From positions 186,001-250,000 of the forward strand of contig NZ_CALEJS010000011.1 of NCBI RefSeq assembly GCF_937898475.1: DNA of 64,000 bases, written 5' to 3'. This DNA is from an uncultured Chitinophaga sp. Lineage in GTDB: Bacteria > Bacteroidota > Bacteroidia > Chitinophagales > Chitinophagaceae. Shown here piece after piece: positions 26,238-37,100 of this stretch. Both the position numbers and the translations under genes were made by a program. How positions within the stretch are numbered: the stretch's first letter is position 1; each line of letters begins with the position of its first letter. Under the pieces are notes generated by a model. It worked only from the letters and a program-made list of their open reading frames with translations, did not search any database and was not told the origin of the DNA.

Positions 26238-27797
26238 ATGAAGAAGTTCATAGTATCTGCAATCATATTAACCACCGCCCTCTCCTGCTCCAAGAGCTTC
26301 CTGGACAGGGAGCCGATAGACCGGAAGGTGGAAGAAACCTTTTACAAAACGCCGCAGGATGCCCTCGAAGGCCTGGTAGCAGCTTATGACGAGCTGCAGT
26401 ACGGCGACTATGATAATATACAGCTGGTATCTGAAATAGCAAGCGACAACTGCTTTGGCGGCGGCAGTGAAACGGATATTGCCTGGAAAAGATGGGACCG
26501 TTTCGAGAACGACAACAATACCAACCTCGGTAACTGGACCAAATACTACACCGGTATCTACCGCGCCAATATCCTGCTCTCCAAACTGGAAGGCGTGAAC
26601 TGGGGCAGCGATGCGGCACTCAAAACACGCTACGAAGCAGAAGCCCGCTTCCTGCGCGCCTATTTCTACTTTGACCTGGTACGCATGTTCGGTAATGTGC
26701 CCCTGGTAACAACACCACTGGTGCCCGGCGAATACAATGTTCCCCAGGCCAAACCGGAAGACGTGTACAAACTGATAGCCGGCGACCTGCGCTTTGCGGC
26801 AGACAACCTGGCCAGCACCCCCTACAACGCCATTCCCCGGGCAGAATACGGCCGCGTAACAAAATGGGCGGCAGCCGCTTTGCTGGGAAGAGTGTTCCTG
26901 TATTACACCGGCTATTACAACCAACCCGATATACCCGGCATCGTTACCAAACAGGATGTACGCACTTACATTGATGATGTGATTAATACCAGCGGCCATG
27001 GACTGGTAGACTCCTTCCCCCGCCTGTGGCAGGCATCCCTCTCCCGCTTTGTGGGCGAGGATAACAAGGAAACCGTATTCGCCATCAAATACACCTGGAA
27101 AGGCTTGGGCAACTGGGACAAACACGATGGCAACCGCATGCAGGTGATGATCGGCTTCCGCGATGGCGCCGTAGGTCCTTACTACATGGGATGGGGAGCC
27201 GGTCCGGTAAACCCCAGACTGTGGGAAGCGTTTGAAGTGGGCGATACCCGCCGCGCAGGTTCCATTATCTCCATCACCGGTGAAAACCTGGACTATCCCA
27301 AAGTGTATCCACAGAAGACCAACTACATGTGGAAAAAGTATATGCCGATGGTGGACATGAAAGCGGAAGACCACAATGGTAATTTCCAGATCGACAACTT
27401 CTACGATTACGTAGCCATCCGCTTTGCCGATGTACTGCTAATGGGTGCAGAGCTGAACCTGGATGGCGACCTGGGTAAAGCGCAGCGTTACTACGATATG
27501 GTGCGCGACCGCGCCTTCCTGGATCAGACCCATCGCAGAACACTGTCTGCCGGTGACGCCGGTAAAAAGCTGATCATGGACGAACGTCGCTATGAACTTG
27601 CGCTGGAAGGCCACCGCTACTGGGACCTGCTCCGCCAGGGTATACCCGTAGCCCAGCAAGCCATCAGCGACAACAATCCTGACCCGCAGTTCAGGGTAAA
27701 CTTCCGGCCCGAAACAAAGGGACTGTTCCAGATACCACAGCAGGAGCTAAACCTCTCTAACGGTACCCTGAAGCAAAACGAAGGATGGAATCAATAA
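26238..27797 (+). CDS. SusD/RagB-family glycan-binding outer-membrane lipoprotein
   Basis: 519 residues. The lipobox TALSC places the lipidated Cys at about 17. The N-terminal helices (RFLRAYFYFDLVRMFG) and the C-terminal family motif (DERRYELALEGHRYWDLLR, about 455-473) are typical SusD. Partner of the preceding SusC; the pair forms a lidded importer on the cell surface. The stop codon overlaps a possible start of the next gene (TAATG at 27795-27799), which suggests coupled translation. Confidence 0.97.
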   Translation: MKKFIVSAIILTTALSCSKSFLDREPIDRKVEETFYKTPQDALEGLVAAYDELQYGDYDNIQLVSEIASDNCFGGGSETDIAWKRWDRFENDNNTNLGNWTKYYTGIYRANILLSKLEGVNWGSDAALKTRYEAEARFLRAYFYFDLVRMFGNVPLVTTPLVPGEYNVPQAKPEDVYKLIAGDLRFAADNLASTPYNAIPRAEYGRVTKWAAAALLGRVFLYYTGYYNQPDIPGIVTKQDVRTYIDDVINTSGHGLVDSFPRLWQASLSRFVGEDNKETVFAIKYTWKGLGNWDKHDGNRMQVMIGFRDGAVGPYYMGWGAGPVNPRLWEAFEVGDTRRAGSIISITGENLDYPKVYPQKTNYMWKKYMPMVDMKAEDHNGNFQIDNFYDYVAIRFADVLLMGAELNLDGDLGKAQRYYDMVRDRAFLDQTHRRTLSAGDAGKKLIMDERRYELALEGHRYWDLLRQGIPVAQQAISDNNPDPQFRVNFRPETKGLFQIPQQELNLSNGTLKQNEGWNQ

Positions 27798-27820
27798 TGA
27801 CCAAGCCAAAACAACACGTA

Positions 27821-28588
27821 ATGAAAACGAACATCAGCAATATCTTTTATTCCTGCCTGGCGCTGTGCGCACTGGCCGCCTGTGATCCGCGGGAAGATCG
27901 CGACGATCTGCCTGCACCTATGCAGTCATCTGAAATGGAATTCTCTGTTACACAAAAAGCAGGTTACGACAACGTGGTATACCTGGAAAGCAAAACCAAA
28001 GGCGCCCTGCCCTTCTGGGACTATGGCACCGGTTTTTCCAACAAGGCTAAAGACACTATCAATATTCCGTTTGCAGGATCTTACTATATCAAATACACCG
28101 CGTATGCGGGTGGTGGTCCCGTACAGGACTCCATCCAGATCACCGTTACAGAAAATGATCCCGGCTATTTCAGCAGTCCTATGTGGAACCTGCTCACCAA
28201 TGGTGACCAGGGCAAAACATGGGTATGGGCCATGGACACACCCGGCGGCGCTCCTTACGGCAATGGCTCCGGCGGCGCCGCCGCCCCTGAATGGTGGAAG
28301 CCTACCCCCGCCGATGTTACCGGCTGGGGAGTGGCCAGTGATGAAATGACCTTTGACCTGAAAGGCGCTGCCAACTTCACGAAAGTAACGCCCACCGGTA
28401 CTACCAAAGGCCTGTTCGTACTCGACACGCTAAACAGGACCATCAGGATATTAGGTTCAGACATCAGTTATGGCGCTGGCATCACCTACGTGGTAGTTAC
28501 CCTGAACCAGAATGAGCTCACCCTGGCCCAGCAGGGCGATGGCTGGCGCAACCTCTGGATGTTCAAACGCAAAGGATTTAACTACTGA
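27821..28588 (+). CDS. Surface lipoprotein following SusD, PKD-like beta domain
   Basis: 255 residues from ATG 27821, which gives a compact lipoprotein signal ending LAAC. In-frame ATGs at 27797, overlapping the SusD stop, and at 27785 are alternatives. After the Cys come a short acidic linker and a beta-rich region with GSYYIKYTAYAGGGPVQDS, which resembles a PKD or Ig fold, then a Gly/Pro/Trp-rich segment and a C-terminal beta region ending LWMFKRKGFNY. Proteins in this position (SusE/SusF-like) usually bind glycan at the cell surface; that role is inferred from position. Last gene of the operon. Confidence 0.85.
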   Translation: MKTNISNIFYSCLALCALAACDPREDRDDLPAPMQSSEMEFSVTQKAGYDNVVYLESKTKGALPFWDYGTGFSNKAKDTINIPFAGSYYIKYTAYAGGGPVQDSIQITVTENDPGYFSSPMWNLLTNGDQGKTWVWAMDTPGGAPYGNGSGGAAAPEWWKPTPADVTGWGVASDEMTFDLKGAANFTKVTPTGTTKGLFVLDTLNRTIRILGSDISYGAGITYVVVTLNQNELTLAQQGDGWRNLWMFKRKGFNY

Positions 28589-28634
28589 GGTCGTTATCAA
28601 CACAGGTTTTAGTTTAAATATGAATAATGCAATC

Positions 28635-28656
28635 ACCGGGGTTGTCTAGCCCCGGT
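28635..28656 (+). terminator. Hairpin after the GH31-SusC-SusD operon
   Basis: ACCGGGG (28635-28641) pairs with CCCCGGT (28650-28656) around an 8-nt loop, 47 bp after the last stop codon. The T tract is weak (CGTCTCTTTC), so it may work together with the stronger hairpin at 28727. Confidence 0.45.
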
Positions 28657-28726
28657 CGTCTCTTTCAAACGAACTGTATATTTAACACGTAAGAACACAG
28701 GTTGATACGTTGAGGATGGATAAAAT

Positions 28727-28760
28727 AAAGCCCGCCGGCAGAATTGCCGGCGGGCTTTTT
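28727..28760. terminator. Strong bidirectional terminator between convergent operons
   Basis: AAAGCCCGCCGGCA (28727-28740) pairs perfectly with TGCCGGCGGGCTTT (28745-28758), loop GAAT, with T runs on both strands. It separates the plus-strand operon ending at 28588 from the minus-strand operon ending at 28812. Confidence 0.9.
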
Positions 28761-28811
28761 AATGTGGGTGATTTATGGGCGTCATTGCGGGGGCCGTCCA
28801 TCCCCCCAACC

Positions 28812-31544
28812 TCAAATCTTCTTCAACGGCTTCAACCGCACCGGCCCTAACAATCCAGACTCCACCGGCGCCCAGTCCTTCGCGGAGAACGGCTTATAAA
28901 ATACATTTACAAAATTGATCTCATAAAATATCCGCCACTCTTTCCCCTTCCTGTCATAATCCGCTATCCTGTTAGCCGGTAAATTGATCACTTCTATTTC
29001 CAGCTCATTCTTATCTTCTTTTAAAAACGCACCTACCCGTGCACTAAACGGCAATGCCCACAATGTATCTACTATCCGCCCATTCAAACGTACCACGGCA
29101 CTCTCCCGTACCGTTCCCAGGTCCAGTTCCCAATCATCCGCTGCAGCAGGCGGCTTGTCAAAACTGATACGATACCGCGCAGCGCCCGCATATATCTTAG
29201 CCGCACTATCCGGCAATAATGTCCATGAATACAAACTATCCAGTGTAAACCTGTTATTAATAGCCGGCGCACCATCCGTAAAAGAAAGCGCCCACTTTCC
29301 ATGGATCTCCTGCGGTGTGCCCGCTGGCTGCGTATAAGGCCAGGCGGCACCCCGTAATGCCCCCGTAGTATCCGTTTTAATGATCACTGATTCACCGGGT
29401 TTCAGTTGCAGGTATACCTCCGTACGTCCGTGCTGTTCCCTGGTACGTGCAATGCCACTGTTTCCGCTATAGGCATCGAACAAGGCAGCAGCACGACCAG
29501 CAGTGCCCAACGCTATCCACCCGTCTGTCTCCCTGCCCTGCTGGTTGGCAATAAAGTAATAGTGCCCTGTACTATGTCTGCGGCGAACATATCGCAAGCC
29601 TTCATCCACCATCGGCTCACGGGCTATCTTTGCAGCAGCCATCGCTGCCGTTACAGTACTAGCCGTAATGACATGACCTTTCGCAGATTGCTTCAACGCC
29701 TGCAGTGCCTGTCTGCGTTGCTTTAACTGGTGAAGTCCGGGCACATCTCCCGGCAGGTGTTCCAGGAATATTACCGTAGCGCCGTCCTTACTTAGCTTCA
29801 CCAGCTGTTGCATGGTGGCAGTCGGCATATACTTACAGGCAGGTACTACAATGGTTTTATAACGGTTCCCTGTTGTAAGGATCTCTTTTTTATCCACTTT
29901 GGTTTGCAGCAGTTGACGGTCTGATATAAAATCAACGCCATAGCCTTTCTCTACCAATGTTGCAGCTGCATCATAAAAAGGGAAAGGCTTCATCCATTCC
30001 GATGTCTTACCTATCACAAACTGGTAGTACTGGTTTTCCATGGGCGACTGCCACACATCGTACACCGGCCAGTATAAAAGCACATTATTATCTGCCTGTC
30101 CATCCTGCAGAAAAGATTGCACACGGGTAATATAACTACAGAAAGCAGGCATATAACGCCAGAAAGTATTCGCTTCAGAGAATTCCACAGATGCATAGAA
30201 CAACCATCCCGGCCACGGTGCATCTTTGGGAGAATAGGGCGTGCCATGGAACAACACATGGTTCACGCCCGACAACAAAAGGTTATCCAGCTCCGGTTTG
30301 CACTGCGACAAAGCTGTTTTAAAATGTTCTGTCAGCCAGGTAAAACTTTCTGCCGATACATAACGCTTCCCCGTAACATGCGCTGCAGAAGCGGCAAAGC
30401 GCAGCATCAGGGGATTAGACTCAGTATGCCTTATTTCGTTGCTGTCTACACGTAGTCCTGGTATATCGAAATGCGTTGTGCCGAACGATTCACATTCGGG
30501 CACATCCACCGCCGCATAAAGGTCCAGCAGGTTGGCCGGCGAACCATGCGCCTGGTTGCGGGTAGTGCTACCCAGCTGGTGCGCCCAGTTTACCCAGTTA
30601 TGCGTAAAATTTTCCAGCAGCATATCAGACTGTGTAACGCGGTAATCATTCACCACACGGCGTACCGTATCAGGATTACCTTGTCCCAGAAATGCGGGCA
30701 GGTAATCTTCCAGTTGGTATCCCCGGCGTTGGGCAAACTCGGCTAGCAAATCAGCAGACCAGTCTGCACCAAACACTTCATAAGAGTCATTGAAGAATGC
30801 ATGCGGCATCCGTGTATGTGTTTGTGTAAATGCCTTTGTAAATCCCTGCAGATAGCCGCTGACCACCCGCTTTGAGAAATGGTCCATCACCCATCCTTCT
30901 CCGCCGGGAGAAGCTCTTTTTACTTTCTGTCCGGTCTTTCCATTGAAGAGGGCTACCAGCTGCCAGCTGCCCGGAGGGGCTGTCCATTGCAGTTTACCTG
31001 CTGCATCTACTTTCGCTGTCAGGTTCAGCTTCTGATGAGCCGGACCATACGCCATTAATACCTGCAAAGGGGCCGGTTGCTGGCTGGAGCCTTCATAGCG
31101 TACGGGCGCTTTGAGCGATTCACCACCCTGCATTGTGAACTCCCTGAAATACACCTTACCGGCGGCATCTTTCAGGGGGATATCCGGTCCGCCAAAAGGC
31201 CAGCCCGTACCCGTATTCATATCTACGGTAATGCCCAGACGTTTGCCCTCACTGATGGTGTAGCCTAATAGCCGCATCCACCGCGGCGACAGAAAATTGA
31301 TGAACTGCTGTTCAAAACCTTTGGTGCCATAGATAGGAGTTATCTCCACACCTCCTATCCCTGCCTTTCGGAACTGCTGCAGGCTATAGGAGAGATTAGC
31401 ACTGTCCACCGCATTGCCCAGCCACCACCAGCGTGTCCAGGGTTGCGCCTCTCTTGTAGCACGTGGCCAGTTCAACTGGCTTTTGGCCATGAGGCAAATG
31501 ATCAGTAAACATCCGGTCAGTAGTCCTTTCCTGTACATACGCAT
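28812..31544 (-). CDS. Glycoside hydrolase family 106, alpha-L-rhamnosidase type
   Basis: 910 residues with a signal peptide (ends LMAKSQ). The N-terminal half carries GH106 hallmarks: PWTRWWWLGNAVD, GIGGVEITPIYG, MNTGTGWPFGGP and YVSAESFTWLTEHF, where the Glu is a candidate catalytic residue. The C-terminal part has a GH2-type sugar-binding beta-sandwich (about 790-900, with WELDLGTVRESAVVRLNG). GH106 enzymes remove alpha-L-rhamnose from plant glycans such as rhamnogalacturonan side chains. It is the last gene of the minus-strand operon, 4 bp after the propeller enzyme, so the two are tightly coupled. Confidence 0.92.
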   Translation of the reverse strand: MRMYRKGLLTGCLLIICLMAKSQLNWPRATREAQPWTRWWWLGNAVDSANLSYSLQQFRKAGIGGVEITPIYGTKGFEQQFINFLSPRWMRLLGYTISEGKRLGITVDMNTGTGWPFGGPDIPLKDAAGKVYFREFTMQGGESLKAPVRYEGSSQQPAPLQVLMAYGPAHQKLNLTAKVDAAGKLQWTAPPGSWQLVALFNGKTGQKVKRASPGGEGWVMDHFSKRVVSGYLQGFTKAFTQTHTRMPHAFFNDSYEVFGADWSADLLAEFAQRRGYQLEDYLPAFLGQGNPDTVRRVVNDYRVTQSDMLLENFTHNWVNWAHQLGSTTRNQAHGSPANLLDLYAAVDVPECESFGTTHFDIPGLRVDSNEIRHTESNPLMLRFAASAAHVTGKRYVSAESFTWLTEHFKTALSQCKPELDNLLLSGVNHVLFHGTPYSPKDAPWPGWLFYASVEFSEANTFWRYMPAFCSYITRVQSFLQDGQADNNVLLYWPVYDVWQSPMENQYYQFVIGKTSEWMKPFPFYDAAATLVEKGYGVDFISDRQLLQTKVDKKEILTTGNRYKTIVVPACKYMPTATMQQLVKLSKDGATVIFLEHLPGDVPGLHQLKQRRQALQALKQSAKGHVITASTVTAAMAAAKIAREPMVDEGLRYVRRRHSTGHYYFIANQQGRETDGWIALGTAGRAAALFDAYSGNSGIARTREQHGRTEVYLQLKPGESVIIKTDTTGALRGAAWPYTQPAGTPQEIHGKWALSFTDGAPAINNRFTLDSLYSWTLLPDSAAKIYAGAARYRISFDKPPAAADDWELDLGTVRESAVVRLNGRIVDTLWALPFSARVGAFLKEDKNELEIEVINLPANRIADYDRKGKEWRIFYEINFVNVFYKPFSAKDWAPVESGLLGPVRLKPLKKI

Positions 31545-31548
31545 GGTA

Positions 31549-32607
31549 TCATGGTTTTATCCTGAATATAAAAGCGGAAGCCGTCATGTATTGTCCGCCT
31601 TGTGCTGCGGTAAAAAGGTAAGCGGGTTTGCCTTTGTGCATCAGTAGTTGTGGTCTTTCAAAGCGGCCATATCTTTTCAGATGCGGTGCGGGGGGCGGTT
31701 CCTGTATATAGTGAGCTACATTATAATAAGCAATGGAAGGAAAAGACCATTGCAATCCATCTTTTGCTTCCATGTATAATCCTGACTGCTGATCATACAC
31801 GCCCATATCTCTGGCCAGCATATTGAACCGCCCGTTCCCGTACCAGGCAAAGGCATCTTCCAGTTGTTTGTTGTTTCCCAGCTTCGAAAAATCTATTAAA
31901 GGATTTTGCGGATACTTATGATAAGGGCCTTCGGGCTTTTGTGCAACAGCCAGGCCGTATTTACGATTGCCCCTGATAGCGCCGTTTGCCTGTTCATACT
32001 CCGCCGTATTCCAGGATTTATAGTATAGCCAGTATTCACCATTGGGGTGATGCACCAGTGATGGATTTGTAGTGCAATGATCATCCCAGGCGCCTGCCGG
32101 GCCGGCTTCCAATATCGGCTGATCGCTGCGCGACCAGGGGCCGTAGGGCGAATCTGCCACTGCCAGGCCTATACGCTTGGTATTGGTCCTGCCGTTGGAA
32201 TTGCCCATATAAAAGAGGTAGTAACGGTTGTTCAGGTGCTGTATATGCGGATTATGACAGGTAGTAGCATCCCAGTAACCCGGACCTCTTGGCGACAGTA
32301 TAGTCTGCACAAACTCAAAAGGTGATTCCGGATCAGGCGCAACCGCATGGGCAATCTCAGAGCAGTTGATCCAACCGCCCATACCGCGTGCCGCAGGCCA
32401 GCGGGAAAAGTAAACGTGTATCTTACCATCCGGACCTTCTATGGGGCTGTTACACCATACATAATAATCCTTCATCTCCAGCGCACGCCCTACCGGCTGC
32501 AGGTGTTTGCCGAATGCAGACACGGGATCTCCGCTTCGCGCAACGGCAACAAGTTTTCCATACAGGAGCGAAGCGCCCAATCCGGTAATAAAGGTTCGTC
32601 TTTTCAT
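31549..32607 (-). CDS. GH43-like five-bladed beta-propeller glycosidase, exported by a twin-arginine-type signal
   Basis: 352 residues. The N-terminus MKRRTFITGLGASLLYG has a twin-Arg pattern, so export in folded form is possible. The rest is a beta-propeller of the GH43/GH32/GH117-like superfamily, with repeated blades such as KIHVYFSRWPAARGMGGW, NPHIQHLNNRYYLFYMGNS and CTTNPSLVHHPNGEYWLYY. I cannot assign the exact family or all three acids. Related proteins occur next to GH106 enzymes in pectin-type loci, as far as I recall. It sits between SusD (32 bp away) and GH106 (4 bp away) in one operon, so it likely trims the same glycan. Confidence 0.8.
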   Translation of the reverse strand: MKRRTFITGLGASLLYGKLVAVARSGDPVSAFGKHLQPVGRALEMKDYYVWCNSPIEGPDGKIHVYFSRWPAARGMGGWINCSEIAHAVAPDPESPFEFVQTILSPRGPGYWDATTCHNPHIQHLNNRYYLFYMGNSNGRTNTKRIGLAVADSPYGPWSRSDQPILEAGPAGAWDDHCTTNPSLVHHPNGEYWLYYKSWNTAEYEQANGAIRGNRKYGLAVAQKPEGPYHKYPQNPLIDFSKLGNNKQLEDAFAWYGNGRFNMLARDMGVYDQQSGLYMEAKDGLQWSFPSIAYYNVAHYIQEPPPAPHLKRYGRFERPQLLMHKGKPAYLFTAAQGGQYMTASAFIFRIKP

Positions 32608-32639
32608 AAGTGGTCCGCTTAAATTACAAATTATACCGG

Positions 32640-34154
32640 CTAATTGTACCCCTCATTCTGCTCATACAATCCCGGCCTGATATTAATCGCCGTCTGCGGA
32701 ATGGGATACAGTATATACGCTGGCTGCATCGGCTTCATTACATGGCGTTCATCTTCTTTCGCCATCCAGGCATTCATCACGGTCACCACTTTACCCGTGC
32801 GAACCAGGTCATGCCATCGCAGCCCTTCTGCGGCAAATTCCCGGCGTCGTTCTTCCAGTAACTGGTCTGCATTCACGCCGTTCACAGCAGGCAAACCTGC
32901 ACGGGTGCGCACCATGTTTACAATACTATCTGCTTCTGCCTGGCTGCCGCCGGTATGCAGCAATGTTTCTGCATACATCATCAGCACATCAGTATAACGT
33001 AATACAGGCTGATTAATGCCCCAGTCGCGCAGGTCTACACCATAACGTTTGGGATCGAGAAACTTCTTAAAATAATTCTGGTTCACAAAATTACCACCCT
33101 CATCGGTGTAGCCTTGCAGTATATTAAACGCCAGTCGCATATCTGCTACCGGGTAACTTTGCAGCAGATCATTGGATACAAATTTAAAATCATTACCGCC
33201 CTGTACAGGTATCTTGGCGGCGCGCATATATACGGTAGGCAGCATTTCCGCAGGTATCACCGTTCCTGTACCTGTGCCACCGCTCTTGAACTGCACTTCA
33301 AACAGGGATTCGGAATTGTTCTCATTATCATAACTGAAGATCTGTGCATAGTCGCTGATAAAAGCATACTTACCGCTGTTGATGATGCTCCTGAGCAGAT
33401 CACGTGCTTTGCCATACTCATTGGAATTAAGCACCGGCCCTTTGTCAAATAACACCGGCCCGGACCGGGTAAGATACACCCGCGCCAGCAAACCCGCAGC
33501 GGCATAACGGGTAGCGCGGCCTTTGGCCGCTCCGCTGTAAGTGTCTGGTAACAGCTGGCTGGCGGATTCCAGGTCTGCAATGATCACGTCATAGATCTCA
33601 CTCACCGGAGACCGGGCAATCTCCTGCGCTTCAGCAGCACCCACCAGTTTCGTGATCTTCGGTACGGCGCCAAAGAAACGCACCAGGTCAAAATACATCA
33701 GCGCGCGGATGAACTTTGCCTCTCCTGTGAGCTGATCGCGGGCAGCCTGATCTGGAACTTTCTGTTCGTTAATATTGTCCAGTACGGAATTACAACGCAT
33801 GATAGTATTGTAGCAATCACTCCATGCACTTGACATCAGCGTATTGGAAGCATTTACAATGAAGTTGTTCACCGGGTTCCAGTCGTAGGTACCGCCGTCT
33901 CCGGGCACATACATGTTATCAGACCTTATCTCCGACAAAAAGAAGTGACGGGTAGGATATGTACCCAGCCCGTTATAGGCAGCATTCACCGCCTGCTCAA
34001 AATCCTGCTGGTTACGGTAAAAGTTTTCCACGCTGGGATCAGAGATCGGCTTTACATCCAGCTTGCTTGTACAGCTGTTCAGGATGAGGATGATCAGCAG
34101 CATCCACCAGTTTATGGCATGCAGTTGATGTTTTGCAGCGTTTGTAAGTTGCAT
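32640..34154 (-). CDS. SusD/RagB-family glycan-binding outer-membrane lipoprotein
   Basis: 504 residues from ATG 34154. A GTG start at 34178 would overlap the upstream SusC and is less likely. The signal ends with lipobox LILNSC (Cys about 29). The family body shows KFIRALMYFDLVRFFG and the C-terminal motif LLEERRREFAAEGLRWHDLV (about 445-464). It lies 4 bp after SusC, its partner. Binds oligosaccharides at the cell surface and passes them to the SusC channel. Confidence 0.97.
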   Translation of the reverse strand: MQLTNAAKHQLHAINWWMLLIILILNSCTSKLDVKPISDPSVENFYRNQQDFEQAVNAAYNGLGTYPTRHFFLSEIRSDNMYVPGDGGTYDWNPVNNFIVNASNTLMSSAWSDCYNTIMRCNSVLDNINEQKVPDQAARDQLTGEAKFIRALMYFDLVRFFGAVPKITKLVGAAEAQEIARSPVSEIYDVIIADLESASQLLPDTYSGAAKGRATRYAAAGLLARVYLTRSGPVLFDKGPVLNSNEYGKARDLLRSIINSGKYAFISDYAQIFSYDNENNSESLFEVQFKSGGTGTGTVIPAEMLPTVYMRAAKIPVQGGNDFKFVSNDLLQSYPVADMRLAFNILQGYTDEGGNFVNQNYFKKFLDPKRYGVDLRDWGINQPVLRYTDVLMMYAETLLHTGGSQAEADSIVNMVRTRAGLPAVNGVNADQLLEERRREFAAEGLRWHDLVRTGKVVTVMNAWMAKEDERHVMKPMQPAYILYPIPQTAINIRPGLYEQNEGYN

Positions 34155-34158
34155 AAGC

Positions 34159-37100
34159 TCAGAATGAAATGTTAACACCTAAGATGAATGACTTCGCGAG
34201 CGGGAAAGCTCCGTAATCATCGCCTGAATCATTGATTGCTTCCGGGTTAAAACCACCGGTATAATGATCCTTTCCCCATATATTTTCAGCAGACACATAA
34301 ATCCTGGCGCCGTTCACACCTGGAATGTGTTTTAGCAGTTTAGATAGGTTATATCCCATCGTAACTGTTCTCAAACGCCAGTAGCTCGCATTGTACAACC
34401 AGCGTGAATCCTTCAGGCGCCCGTATGTAATGGGCCAGGCCTTGGGCACAATGCCATTGCCGGGATCCGATTCAGAACGCCAGCGGTCGCGCCATATACC
34501 CAGTGAATTATCTACAATACCGCTTCCCATACGGTCTATGGCTCGGCCAAATGTGGAATAGATCTTATTGCCCCATTGTCCCTGGAACAGGAAGCTCAGG
34601 TCAAAGCCCTTGTAGCTGAAATTGTTGGTAATGCCCCATACATAGGTAGGATCCGGTTGTCCCATTATTACGGCATCTTTTACATCGATCACCTTATCAT
34701 TGTTGGCATCACGGTATTTGGGATCACCTGCTTCCTCACCGGCAATGATCGGGCTGGATGCTGCTTCTGCAGCCGTCTTCAGCACACCGATCGTTTCTAT
34801 TACATAGAACGCGCCTATCGGCTGGCCAACGGTGGTGATATGATGGCCCATATTATCAAAATTGCCGTAGATGATGGGTGTATTGTTCGGCCCCAGCTGC
34901 AGTACTTTATTGGTGTTGTGGCTCAGGTTAAGGTTGGTGCTCCACTCCAGCTTACCCGTAAGGTTACGGGTAGATAGCTCCAGCTCCCATCCTTTGTTCT
35001 CCACTTTACCGATGTTGGTGATAGCCGTATTGAAACCGGTTACCGCTGCCACCGGTATATTTAACAGCAGGTCTGTATTCAGCTTACGGTAGTAATCAAA
35101 AGAAACAAAGATGCGGTTATCAAATAACCCCAGGTCAAGACCTGCATCAATGGTTTCTGATTTCTCCCAGCCCAGGTCAGGATTCGGGATATTGGAGCTT
35201 GTTTGCCCTTTTACCAATGCGCCTTCGCCGGTGCCCAGCACATAGTTGTAAAAGCCCAGCAGAGCCGCCTGGCTGAAGTCGCCTATATTGTTATTACCGG
35301 AAAGTCCCCAGCTGCCGCGGAGTTTCAATTCGCTTACATGGGGCAGCCCTTTCATGAACGGTTCCTCCAGTACCCGCCATCCGGCAGATACCGCCGGGAA
35401 GATGCCCCATTTGGTATTGGCGCCAAAACGGGAAGAACCATCCCTGCGCAGGGAAGCAGACAGGAGGTACCTGTCGCGGTAACCATATTGCAGTCTTCCG
35501 AAATAAGAGATGAGCACATTCTTGGTTTCCCGTGTATACGTATCTGATAGTGTAAGTGTAGTTGCACCGTTCAACGTATAGATATCATCTGTGCTGAAAT
35601 TGGAGCCGCCTATCCTGGCTTCTTCAAAATTCGTCTGGTTATAGGCGTAACCGGCTACAGCGGCTATATCATGACTGCCCAGGCGCTTGTTATAGGATAA
35701 AGTATTCTCATTTACCAGTGTGGTTTTACGATAGGTGCGGGAAGAGCCCGTTCCCGCGTTACCGTTCCTGATCACGCTGGGCGAAAAAGCTTTACGGCGA
35801 TAATCTGCATTATCCAGGTTCAGGGTGCTCTTAAACACCAGTCCGTCCAGCAGTTTATAGTCGCCATAAATACTACCCAGTGTACGCAGCGTACGTTCCT
35901 CTCCCATCTGTTCACGCAGCACGGCCACGGGGCTCACCGTGGTACTGGCCCAGGTATAACGCGGGTTGGGCACAACACCGGTTTCCAGTCCTGCACTTTC
36001 TTCCACCACAGGCGTTGCACTCACAGCCTTATGCAGTTGCTGATCTTTACCTTCTGCGCCCGGGTCTGTGACCACGCTATACGAAGGCGCCAGGTTAAGG
36101 CCCAGGTTGATGCGCTCATTCACTTTCAGGTTTACATTGGAACGGAAGGAATATCTTTTATACCCTGTGTGGATGACTATACCTTCCTGGTTCAGGTAAT
36201 CGCCGGAGATGCGGTAGGTAACCTTATCCGTACCGCCGGAAGCCGCCAGCTGGTAGCTCTGCACCATTCCCCTGCGGAACAATTCGTCCTGCCAGTCTAC
36301 ATACCGTAATCCCGGGTGTCCCGGTTGATACCAGCGTTCATCATAGATCCTGTTAAAATCAAAACCTCCCAGCTTTTGCCGCCTTACTTCGGGGTCATCG
36401 CTGGCAAGCCTGCCCAGCGCCGGATTCACATAGTTGTAGTCAATGATCTCCCGTGCCCGGTCTATCCATTCTTCTGCAGAAAGCAGGTCCAGTTTTTTCA
36501 CGGTTTCCTGCCACCCCACATACGTGTTGAACTCCATACGGTTCCTGCCTGACTTGCCGGATTTGGTGGTGATGATCACCACACCGTTCGCCGCGCGCGA
36601 GCCATAGATAGCGGCGGCCGCAGCATCTTTCAGTACCTGTATGGAAGCGATATCGTTAGGGTTGATATTGTCCAGCGCAGAGCCCTGGGCAAAACCGCCA
36701 CTGGCACTGGCGCTGGATACATCCAGCGGAAAACCGTCTATTACATACAACGGCTCTGTACCTGCATTGATAGAGCCGGTGCCTCTCACCTTTATCTGAA
36801 AGCCCTTACCCGGGGCACCGCTGATCTGCTTTACCTGCACGCCGGCCATCTGCCCTACCAGCGCCTGGTCTACCCGCGCAATAGGGCGCTCGTCCAGGTG
36901 CTGTGCGTTCAGGGTGGCAATAGCCCCCGTAACATTGGCTTTCTTCTGTGTGCCATAACCTACAACCAGCACCTCGTTCAGATCCTGGTTGCTTTTAGTG
37001 ATGCTGACAGAGATCTCCGCTGCACCGGTTAAGGTCACTTCTTTGCTTTCATAACCTACATAGGTGAACACCAGCACATCGCCGGTTTTAGCAGGAACAA

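Noticed and set aside
26268..27374. 368-residue ORF on the minus strand
   Set aside because: Antisense to SusD, which has a full set of family motifs; low-complexity composition typical of a shadow frame.
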